Made by a program: the position numbers and the translations under genes. 64,000 nucleotides of DNA from Flavobacteriales bacterium. Its GTDB lineage: Bacteria > Bacteroidota > Bacteroidia > UBA10329. The notes under the pieces are model-generated. The model was not told the DNA's origin, did no database searches, and saw only the letters and a program-made list of their open reading frames with translations. This document shows, one piece after another, positions 56,731 through 64,000 of the stretch. The stretch lies in assembly GCA_021739695.1 (NCBI GenBank), contig JAIPBM010000014.1, forward strand, positions 1 to 64,000. Reading direction: 5' to 3'. Position 1 is the stretch's first letter. Each line of letters begins with the position of its first letter.

Positions 56731-57625
56731 ACAACTCTTAGCGCACCTGATGTTGTTCTGTGCGCAGCTCTTGTATGGGCTCAATTACACCATTGCAAAG
56801 GAGGTGATGCCCGAATATATTCAACCCTTTGGGTTTGTGCTGTTGCGGTGTTTGGGAGCGGTTTCGATGTTTTGGCTGGTCAGTCTTTTTGTAAAGGAGA
56901 AGATTGACCGAAAGGACTTTCCCAGATTGCTGCTTTGCGCACTTTTTGGCATTGCTATCAATCAGTTGATGTTCTTCAAGGGATTGAGCCTTACGCATCC
57001 GATAAATGCAGCCGTCATCATGATATCTACACCTATTCTGGTGCTGATCATGGCAGCTGTCATTATCAAGGAACGGATTACAGCGAAAAAGGCCTTGGGC
57101 ATCGGTATAGGAATGATCGGTACGATGCTTATTCTTCTGGCTGGCAAGGAGCTTTCTTTCAGTAGCGACACATTTACGGGTGATCTTCTGATCTTGGTCA
57201 ACGCATCGTCTTACGGAGTATATCTCGTGCTTATTTCGCCCATTATGAAGAAGTATCATCCATTTACGGTGATCAAATGGGTGTTTCTCTTTGGGTTGAT
57301 AATGGTGCTACCATTCGGTTTTGAGGAATTTTCGCAGATCCAATGGAGCACTTTCCCGCCAAACATCATTTGGGCCACTGTCTTTGTGGTGGTCGGGCTC
57401 AGTTTTTTCGCCTATCTCTTTAACATTTCAGCGCTTAAATATGTGAGTCCTTCGGTGGTGAGTACCTACATCTATCTGCAACCGATCATTGCCTCAGCTT
57501 TCGCCATCTCGTTGGGAAAAGACCATTTGAGCTGGGTCAAAGTGGCATCAGCCGTGCTGATCTGCACCGGAGTTTATCTCGTCAGTTCTAAGGCCGCGCC
57601 TCAGGCCGTAGGAAAAGAAACGTAA
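56723..57625 (+). CDS. EamA/DMT-family permease
   Basis: 300 residues from ATG 56723. Ten hydrophobic segments in two EamA halves, with typical YGLNYTIAKEVMP and GLSFFAYLFNISALKY...YIYLQP. It is probably an inner-membrane exporter of small metabolites. It overlaps the ArsC-like gene by 8 bp and ends 25 bp inside the convergent kinase gene, so the two 3' ends share DNA on opposite strands. Confidence 0.9.
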   Translation: MNKQLLAHLMLFCAQLLYGLNYTIAKEVMPEYIQPFGFVLLRCLGAVSMFWLVSLFVKEKIDRKDFPRLLLCALFGIAINQLMFFKGLSLTHPINAAVIMISTPILVLIMAAVIIKERITAKKALGIGIGMIGTMLILLAGKELSFSSDTFTGDLLILVNASSYGVYLVLISPIMKKYHPFTVIKWVFLFGLIMVLPFGFEEFSQIQWSTFPPNIIWATVFVVVGLSFFAYLFNISALKYVSPSVVSTYIYLQPIIASAFAISLGKDHLSWVKVASAVLICTGVYLVSSKAAPQAVGKET

Positions 57626-60600
57626 AAGGTGGTTCCTTCCGATTCGGAAGTTTCAAACCAGATCTTGCCGTTCGCTGATTCAACAATATTTTTCACCATC
57701 GCCAATCCCAATCCCATTCCCGATGTTTTGGTAGTGAAATTGGGCACGAATATCTTTTCCTGAAGCTCTTCGGGAATGCCCGAACCGTTGTCTGTTACCG
57801 AAACAATCCAAAGGCCATTTTCGGGCTTTAGCCTGAGCACAATTTGAGGATTGGTTCCTTCAGAAACAGCCTGAATTGCATTCTTGATAAGGTTATTGAA
57901 CACACGCAGCATCTGGTCCTTGTCGGCCATTACGCAACTTGGTCCATCGGTTTGGGTTTCCAGCACAATCACCACTTCATTGTTTTGATGAAGTTCTGCC
58001 ACACTTTCGAGCAGGTGTTTCAGATCTACACTTTCAATGTTTGATTTTGGCATTTGCGCAAAAGAAGAAAACTCGCTGGCTATGTTGGAAAGCGTATCGA
58101 TCTGCTCAACCAGCGTATTCGTCACTTTATCAATTCGCTCACCTAGATCTTCCGCGCCATCATTCTTGCTTCGCTGAAGCATCTGTATGCTCAGTTTCAT
58201 GGGCGTCAGCGGATTCTTGATCTCGTGCGCTACCTGTTTGGCCATTTCGCGCCAAGCACTTTCTCGCTCTGACCGCGCCAGCATCTCGGCACTTCGCACC
58301 AGTTCGTTCAAGGTGCGGTTGTATTCATCAACCAATTCACCGATCTCGTCCTTGCTGTTCCATTCAATGGCGCGGTTGGCTTCATCCAGTTTCAGGTTTT
58401 TTAAGCTATCGCGAATGAAACGTAGCGGTTCAGTAATGCGGTTGGAAATGACCAAAGCAACCACTACTGAGATCAGAATCAGGAACACATAAATGTTGGT
58501 CAAAGCGGCCAAAAGCGAGAATATTTCCTGCTGCAAACCGTATTGCCGGGCGAAATAAGGCAAACTCACAATGGCGATCACTTCACCTTTATCATTCCTA
58601 AAAGGCACGTATGCCGTAAGGTATTTTAGGTTGCCAATGGTTTCTTCCTGGATGAAACTTGACCGTTGATTGAATCGCATTTCGACATAAGCAGTGCGGT
58701 CGAGCACTTTTGCTAACAAACCTTCGTCATACAAACGAGGGCGCGAAGTGGCCAGAAGATGGCCGTTCATCTGATATAGATTCACATCGGTGAAAAACAC
58801 TTTCGACAATCGGTTGAGTAATTCCGAAAGCATTGGCTGATCTTCTTGCGAGAAAGATTCTCTTTCGCGAAGCCGTCTTTCCATGACGATGAGAACCGAA
58901 CGCGAGCGTTCCGATATCATTTCCTCGTTGCGGTTGTTGTATTCGCGGACCACGTAAAAAACCGTGAGCGCACCGATTAGCAACAGTGAGAAAAGCAGAA
59001 CGGAACCCATTGCCAGATTGATACGACTTCGGAAACTGCTATTGGTAAAGAGACCACGTATCAAGGTGCCTTCGAGCATGACCGCAATGGTGGCCAAAGC
59101 AAAATAGAACAGGAATAAATAAGAAAAAATGGTGAGATGATCGATGATGCCATCGTCTACGATACTGATGACCACCACGTGACCATCGGAAGGATTATTG
59201 ACCAGATGCTCGTAACCATCAAAAACAGTAAACGTGTTTTCGTCTTTGAACTTGGCAAACATGGCATCCGAAAGACTGTAGGCAAAATCTCCGTGACGTT
59301 CTTGCAATTCGCCATTTTGGTAAATGGCGTACGAATAACCTTCCAGGTCTTTGGCGGTGCCGATCTCCTCGTCCACAAACAGATCGGTGAATCCAACCAC
59401 ATCATCTGTTTTTTCGGGAATGAGTTGAATGAAAAGCACGAGGTCATCCTGCGAACGTCTGCCTTTCAATTCCAGCCTGGCCAAGTAGCCGCCATCCGTA
59501 TTCCAAATTCCTGCGTAGCGTAGGTTCTTGGACATGGTTGGTTTAGAGGCATCGAAATCGCGTTGCAACTCAAAATAGTTAGGTCCAACAGTTGGCTGGT
59601 CAGAAACCATTATTCCACCGTTCTGGTTGTACATGTTAACTACCGCTCGGTACTGATTCCAGTGGTCGTAGGCCAGAAAATGATGAATAGCAATCAGTAC
59701 CGCATCTTCATCCATTGGCCGAACGGTAAGCAGGTTGCGCAATGACCTATCATCAATGATCTTTTCTTCCAAAGCAGAGAAGAGATATTCGCTGATCGGA
59801 TTTTGACGGTGCTCAATTTTTTGGGCCAGCGCTTTGCGCGATTCGCGTTCGTTGGCGTGGAACGAACTCACCATCATTACGCTTGCAAGAATGGTAAAAG
59901 CGAGAACCAAAGGAACGTAGCCAGAAAGCCCATCTGTCCGGCTGAGCCATTTCTCTGCCACAGAGAGGAAAATGACCAAGGCTAATGCCGTTGCACTCAC
60001 CAATATCGCACTGGCGTCCATGTTGGTCAGCAAGAACAATCCGATGGTACCGATCAGCCAAAAAACGATTGACTTCCTCCAGTTTCTTGTTTCCGAAGGA
60101 AGGATTCGATTAAGCAGTTTGTAGGAAATGAAATAGCTAAGCAGCCCAATAAAACTGATTGTGAGTCCCACAAAACTGTAGATGCTGAGAGAGAACGGGT
60201 CATTCAGTTTTAAGGAGAAAGACGAGTTGACCACTAGCGTTTGAAACAGCCAGAAAACCGGAAAAACAAGCAGTACTTGAATGATGGGCACAAGGGCGCT
60301 GACGACTCGCGAATTAGACGGACGGAATCCGAAACGTACCAATCGGATCAGCATCACCAATCCGAAAATGAGATGCAGCGCTAGGTCGCCAAGCGATGGG
60401 ACCAAGAGGGATGAAGCGTGCAATGAAGGACCGAATGTTTCGATGGCGTAGAGTGCCTTCGGGAGATTCCACCAAAGCATTAATCCTCGGAAAAGGAGAG
60501 TGAGAACAATAAAGCTTGCCACAGAAACCGAAGGCGATGTGAACACCAACATCCAATTTGCCGCAGCCCAAAGCGTCATCAATACAAGCGCAATGAACAC

Positions 60601-61203
60601 CAGCCACAGCGCTGCCGAACGTGAAAAGGCCGGGTTTGCATGCGGATCGCTGAAACGCACATACGCAGCCACCATTCCATCCGCAAAGTGCAAGGCTTGT
60701 GTTTCGTGGTCGCTGAGCGTTACCGAAAAATGGTCTCCATCTTTTATCGCTGGATTCCAACGGTTCTTGATGTATCGGTTCTCAAATCCGTATTCGGTCT
60801 CAATAAGCGCATAACCTACCAGCAGTTGGCCATTCACTTCGGAGGTTCGACACAGATACCAAGCATTTTTAAGCTTTGTGAGACCTTCGGTCGGTTTGGT
60901 TCTTTCTTCGAATGAAGTCTGAAAAGGCAGTGCGTTGGTTGTCCATTCGGTGGCCAATCCGTTGTCGTAGATCACCAGACCGATACCGTATTTTTCCCAG
61001 CAATCACAATATGTTCGAAGGCCATCAGTTCGTTCTTCTACCCGTTTGATTGTCTGCTGCAAACGCGCGTCAACGGCCTGAAAATCGAGTTCAATCTGCG
61101 CGTGTTTCAGTTCTCGCTCGTTGCTTTCGCGATAGTCCGTGAGGAAACCTGCAGAGAAACCTACAAGCAAGGTCAGGGTGAATAGCAGAAGGAATTTTCT
61201 CAC
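57601..61203 (-). CDS. Very large NtrY-like sensor histidine kinase
   Basis: 1200 residues. N-terminal membrane segment, a periplasmic part to ~190, about eight further membrane segments between ~195 and ~450, a second periplasmic part, another membrane pair (near 700-735), a sensor region, then a HAMP-like linker (ISNRITEPLRFIRDSLKNL). The kinase follows: phosphoacceptor His near 993 in VAHEIKNPLTPMK, then NNLIKNAIQAV, TDNGSGIPEE and GMGLGLAMVKNIVESANG. This is the NtrY type. No response regulator is adjacent. A TATCTTTG promoter box is at 61224-61231 on the minus strand. Its 3' end overlaps the convergent EamA gene by 25 bp. Confidence 0.88.
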   Translation of the reverse strand: MRKFLLLFTLTLLVGFSAGFLTDYRESNERELKHAQIELDFQAVDARLQQTIKRVEERTDGLRTYCDCWEKYGIGLVIYDNGLATEWTTNALPFQTSFEERTKPTEGLTKLKNAWYLCRTSEVNGQLLVGYALIETEYGFENRYIKNRWNPAIKDGDHFSVTLSDHETQALHFADGMVAAYVRFSDPHANPAFSRSAALWLVFIALVLMTLWAAANWMLVFTSPSVSVASFIVLTLLFRGLMLWWNLPKALYAIETFGPSLHASSLLVPSLGDLALHLIFGLVMLIRLVRFGFRPSNSRVVSALVPIIQVLLVFPVFWLFQTLVVNSSFSLKLNDPFSLSIYSFVGLTISFIGLLSYFISYKLLNRILPSETRNWRKSIVFWLIGTIGLFLLTNMDASAILVSATALALVIFLSVAEKWLSRTDGLSGYVPLVLAFTILASVMMVSSFHANERESRKALAQKIEHRQNPISEYLFSALEEKIIDDRSLRNLLTVRPMDEDAVLIAIHHFLAYDHWNQYRAVVNMYNQNGGIMVSDQPTVGPNYFELQRDFDASKPTMSKNLRYAGIWNTDGGYLARLELKGRRSQDDLVLFIQLIPEKTDDVVGFTDLFVDEEIGTAKDLEGYSYAIYQNGELQERHGDFAYSLSDAMFAKFKDENTFTVFDGYEHLVNNPSDGHVVVISIVDDGIIDHLTIFSYLFLFYFALATIAVMLEGTLIRGLFTNSSFRSRINLAMGSVLLFSLLLIGALTVFYVVREYNNRNEEMISERSRSVLIVMERRLRERESFSQEDQPMLSELLNRLSKVFFTDVNLYQMNGHLLATSRPRLYDEGLLAKVLDRTAYVEMRFNQRSSFIQEETIGNLKYLTAYVPFRNDKGEVIAIVSLPYFARQYGLQQEIFSLLAALTNIYVFLILISVVVALVISNRITEPLRFIRDSLKNLKLDEANRAIEWNSKDEIGELVDEYNRTLNELVRSAEMLARSERESAWREMAKQVAHEIKNPLTPMKLSIQMLQRSKNDGAEDLGERIDKVTNTLVEQIDTLSNIASEFSSFAQMPKSNIESVDLKHLLESVAELHQNNEVVIVLETQTDGPSCVMADKDQMLRVFNNLIKNAIQAVSEGTNPQIVLRLKPENGLWIVSVTDNGSGIPEELQEKIFVPNFTTKTSGMGLGLAMVKNIVESANGKIWFETSESEGTTFYVSFPTA

Positions 61204-61246
61204 AGAATCGAGAACGATTTAATCAAAGATAAGGTATGCCGAAACG

Positions 61247-62101
61247 TTAGCGGATCACCACCATCCGCTTGTTGCTTACTTGTGCTCCGCTCGATAATCG
61301 TACCAAATAGATTCCAGATTCAAGACCGGAAGCAATCAGCACTTTTTCTGCTGGGGAGTTGCCAAGCGGTTTTCGTGCAATCAAATGCCCTGATGTAGAG
61401 AATATTTCAACCACAGCATTTGAGACGTTTGCTGCATTGGCCGAAAGGAAAACATTGCCATTATTTGGGTTCGGATAAATGGAGAATAGCTCGGTATCAG
61501 CTTCCGAAATGGCATCATTCACCGAACAGCTTGCTCCAGGGTTGGCATGGATCTGAATGCCGTTTATAATGATTCCCGTATTGGTTGCGGCAGTCGACCA
61601 ATTAGCGCCAACGGAGTTGTCCAACGAATCGATGCAAAGCACAATGGATGCTCCGTTTCCATCCGCTCCAGTAGGCCAAGGAGCCGAAGTAGTGTAAGGA
61701 ATAGAATCTACGGTCTCGTTGAAATTACTTTTCACGATAATGGTTTCGCCCGCATCATCCAAGTCTCCGCTGGTCCACTGTAGAGCAGGAATGCCGAATG
61801 TATTTTCAAAGGCCACCGAATCTTTGGCTATGATCACGTATTCCAGCGGCTGAACTAAAAAGCCTATTGGAAATGTAAACTCAATGCCTTGCACAAAGGA
61901 ATGCCCAGATAAACTCCGTTCGCTGGTTGCGCTCGGATTTTGAATCTCAATGAACTCCAAATTGTCCTCGCCCAATTGAGGAGAATGGTACATGATCTCC
62001 GAAATGACGATGGCAGGACTCCCAGGTGGAAGCGGTTGGCTGAAAGCTGCCCCACTGATTCCAGGTAAGAACAGGATAACTAATGCTGGTAGAAAACGCA
62101 T
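61247..62101 (-). CDS. Lamin-tail-domain secreted protein with T9SS sorting domain
   Basis: 284 residues. Signal peptide, then a lamin-tail domain (VISEIMYHSPQLGEDNLEFIE, with GFLVQPLEYVIIAKD and the conserved PWPTGADGNGASIVL), and a C-terminal sorting domain (FSIYPNPNNGNVFLSA to NKRMVVIR). Lamin-tail modules occur in secreted nucleases and adhesins; no nuclease motif is seen here. A TACCTTCG box ends 4 nt before the ATG. It is paralogous to the gene at 62263. Confidence 0.87.
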   Translation of the reverse strand: MRFLPALVILFLPGISGAAFSQPLPPGSPAIVISEIMYHSPQLGEDNLEFIEIQNPSATSERSLSGHSFVQGIEFTFPIGFLVQPLEYVIIAKDSVAFENTFGIPALQWTSGDLDDAGETIIVKSNFNETVDSIPYTTSAPWPTGADGNGASIVLCIDSLDNSVGANWSTAATNTGIIINGIQIHANPGASCSVNDAISEADTELFSIYPNPNNGNVFLSANAANVSNAVVEIFSTSGHLIARKPLGNSPAEKVLIASGLESGIYLVRLSSGAQVSNKRMVVIR

Positions 62102-62215
62102 GACACGAAGGTACTTGGTAAACGAATATGCGCTTCAAGGTTGTGTTGGAGTACCAAGTACGTGGCAGATGGTGGATTATTTAGGGGTGGATAAACAGGA
62201 ATTGTGCAAAACAGA

Positions 62216-62241
62216 AAGGGCGGCCCAGATGAGCCGCCCTT
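62216..62241 (-). terminator. Rho-independent terminator
   Basis: Stem AAGGGCGGC / GCCGCCCTT with an 8-nt loop, 22 bp downstream of the stop at 62263. Confidence 0.82.
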
Positions 62242-62262
62242 CATTATTTGATAGGTAAGTGC

Positions 62263-63120
62263 TTACTGCACAATCAAATTCTGATGCGAAATAGCATCTC
62301 CATCTTGTAGTGTGATCACGTAAAATCCACTTGCCAATTGAGAATCAACTCGTTTAGTTGTGGTTCCAGCGGCAATGGTTTCCATTTGAATCAACTGACC
62401 AACACTGTTGTGGATGCTCAGTGTTCCCATGTTCTTTAGTTCTGCGAATTGCATCGTAAACAGACCTTCAGTAGGATTTGGATAAACGAGCGTAGTAATG
62501 ACGTTATCGTCTGCGATACCTGTTGCTGTACAAGTAGCAGCCATTCCAGGATCTGCATAGATGGTCAAACTATTCACAACAACCCCAGTGTTGTTCTCAG
62601 AAACGGTCCAGTTTGCAGCCAAGCTGTTGTCTGCCGTTGGGTCGCACAGAACCAATGAGTACCCTTGGCTGTTTGCCCCAGCAGGCCACATTCCAGAAGC
62701 GCCATAAGTAACTTCATCTACTACTGTGCTATTCGGGGCTTTTAAGGTGATTGATTCACCGTTATTGCTTAATTGGTTGGCAGAGCCTTCCCATTGGAGT
62801 GCTTCAACACCAAAAGCAGACTCAAATATCACAGAGTCTCCTGCAATTACAACATACTCGCCAGTGCCTAAGATGAAGCCTGATGGGAAAGTGAAACTAA
62901 AAGCATCTTCAATATAAAAACCAGACATGTTGATGGTGGCTGTTAGACTTGGATTGAGTATCTCAATGAATTCCAAGGAATCGGTTCCCGATTCTGGTGG
63001 ATTGTACATGATCTCGGTAATTACGGGAGCAGCTCCGCCAAGTGCGGATTGTGCAACGGTTTGTGTGCCAAAGGCAACAACACCGGTTAAAACAGAAAAG
63101 TAAAGTAGAATTTGTTTCAT
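62263..63120 (-). CDS. Lamin-tail-domain secreted protein with T9SS sorting domain, paralogue
   Basis: 285 residues. Signal peptide, lamin-tail domain (VITEIMYNPPESGTDSLEFIE, GFILGTGEYVVIAGD, MWPAGANSQGYSLVL) and a sorting domain (TLVYPNPTEGLFTMQF to SHQNLIVQ). It matches the gene at 61247 along its length, so a tandem duplication is likely. A TACTTTTA box lies at 63139-63146 on the minus strand, with a leader of about 18 nt. Its role is unknown beyond secretion by T9SS. Confidence 0.87.
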   Translation of the reverse strand: MKQILLYFSVLTGVVAFGTQTVAQSALGGAAPVITEIMYNPPESGTDSLEFIEILNPSLTATINMSGFYIEDAFSFTFPSGFILGTGEYVVIAGDSVIFESAFGVEALQWEGSANQLSNNGESITLKAPNSTVVDEVTYGASGMWPAGANSQGYSLVLCDPTADNSLAANWTVSENNTGVVVNSLTIYADPGMAATCTATGIADDNVITTLVYPNPTEGLFTMQFAELKNMGTLSIHNSVGQLIQMETIAAGTTTKRVDSQLASGFYVITLQDGDAISHQNLIVQ

Positions 63121-63168
63121 GTAATTATTTTAGAATGGTAAAAGTAAGTAGATCAGGACTTTCCTGTA

Positions 63169-64000
63169 TTAAAGTACGATGAATCTTTTGGTGACCTGAC
63201 CACTGTTTGATCGGATGGAGAGAAAATAGATTCCAGCAGGTAATGTTTTCAGATCTAAGCGTTGAAAATGAGCGCCCGAAGCAAATTCTTGTGCTCGTAT
63301 TTCCATGACCGATTTTCCCATCAGATCTACGATTGAGAAGGAAAGTTCGTTCGCTTCTTCCAGTCCAAATTCTACGTTCAATTGTTCTTTGGCCGGATTG
63401 GGATGGATGGAAACATCCATTGCATTGCGCTGAGAATCTTCAACGCCTGCGGTAACATCTACGTTGATATCATCCAAAAACAGCCGATTGTTACCAGCGG
63501 AGGTAAACACGAATCGGAATCGGAAACCATCTTCCAAATAACTGGAAGGGATGCCAATATCTTCCTGTTGCCACTGTTCGATTGTTGGCGCAAAGGGTTC
63601 GGATTGAGCTGGTGCGGTTTCAAGCGAATTTCCAACGATGCTCAATCTGGTGACCCATGTGGTCTCGCAGTTCCTACTTACCTGAAGCTGCAACTTGGTG
63701 TCATTTGTTGCGTCAGTTTGCCCAGCAAAAGCATATTTGAAGGCTAAGCGCATGGTAGAAGCTGAACTTAGGTCGATGGATGGGCCGTAGAGTTCATCAA
63801 CCGTAATGGCATCATTGTCCCAGTTATCTACCCAAACGGAATGACTCGGACTATGAGAAGCAACTTCCGTCAATTCCCATCGGTTGTCCGCATCCAAGGA
63901 ATTCTCTGACCAAGGCATTCCCTCCAGATCGGAGTTTCCTTCAAACCAATCCCAAAATGGATAGGACCAAGAAGAGTCTGCCGATACTTGGATGTAGTTC
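63169..64000 (-). CDS. C-terminal part of a secreted T9SS protein (open at right edge)
   Basis: The frame is open to the right edge (277 codons seen) and the start lies outside; the ATG at 63916-63918 is internal. The visible part is a choice-of-anchor/MAM-like domain (WDWFEGNSDLEG, NDAITVDELYGPSIDLS, FLDDINVDV) and a sorting domain (VSIHPNPAKEQLNVEF to VTKRFIVL). It resembles the end of the M43 protease at 53025, so the missing part may be a metalloprotease domain. Confidence 0.85.
   Translation of the reverse strand, partial: NYIQVSADSSWSYPFWDWFEGNSDLEGMPWSENSLDADNRWELTEVASHSPSHSVWVDNWDNDAITVDELYGPSIDLSSASTMRLAFKYAFAGQTDATNDTKLQLQVSRNCETTWVTRLSIVGNSLETAPAQSEPFAPTIEQWQQEDIGIPSSYLEDGFRFRFVFTSAGNNRLFLDDINVDVTAGVEDSQRNAMDVSIHPNPAKEQLNVEFGLEEANELSFSIVDLMGKSVMEIRAQEFASGAHFQRLDLKTLPAGIYFLSIRSNSGQVTKRFIVL

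Overview
The window reads as a chromosomal segment from a member of the Bacteroidota, most likely a Flavobacteriales-type organism. The evidence is at least ten secreted proteins with C-terminal type IX secretion (T9SS) sorting domains, a SprB-repeat adhesin, propeller-type LytS/LytTR two-component systems, promoters of the TAnnTTTG type, and little sign of Shine-Dalgarno sequences. I see no rRNA, intact tRNA, phage or transposase gene. Coding density is high. Only two gene-free stretches exceed 300 bp (2800-3231 and 18155-18887); the second is packed with repeats.

Layout. (1) 1-2799: the 5' part of a SprB-repeat adhesin, open at the left edge, coupled to a small exported protein. (2) 3232-13377: a one-directional molybdenum-cofactor and sulfite-oxidation block. 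A Tat-exported sulfite oxidase-like enzyme, a membrane-anchored cytochrome c, a rhodanese lipoprotein, two membrane proteins, moeA, a short ModE-like regulator, a TauE/SafE exporter, moaD, moeB, moaE, a moaC-moaB fusion and moaA follow one another, mostly with 4-bp overlaps. The cofactor genes probably serve the sulfite dehydrogenase, and an inverted repeat before the ModE-like gene is a likely operator. (3) 13451-18154: a large M4 metalloprotease. (4) 18155-20060: a composite repeat region. Two directly repeated ~175-bp palindromic elements flank a six-unit 42-bp tandem repeat array and an orphan 320-aa protein. (5) 20121-33751: two paralogous propeller histidine kinase/LytTR regulator pairs interleaved with three T9SS proteins that share near-identical 3' ends. 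One pair is split by a toxin-antitoxin-like cassette. (6) 33892-40412: two T9SS proteins with an identical promoter layout, Lnt, and a TPR-LuxR regulator. (7) 40532-46916: a phosphonate-catabolism cluster with a phosphonatase-like HAD, a PhnZ-type HD oxygenase, a PHP hydrolase, a DUF5690 transporter and PhnW. (8) 46978-57625: mixed housekeeping and accessory genes, namely a nucleotidyltransferase cassette, pdxH, an Mrr-like nuclease, a glycosyltransferase carrying an in-frame palindromic insert, an iodotyrosine deiodinase-like flavoprotein, a cystathionine lyase/synthase, an M43 protease, an ArsC-like protein and a DMT permease. (9) 57601-64000: a very large NtrY-like kinase and three T9SS proteins, the last open at the right edge.

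The most interesting candidates are the repeat array with its orphan protein, the phosphonate cluster that combines two C-P cleavage chemistries, the matched direct-repeat promoters, the IYD-type dehalogenase, and the palindromic element inserted in frame in a glycosyltransferase. All functions are inferred from sequence reading alone.
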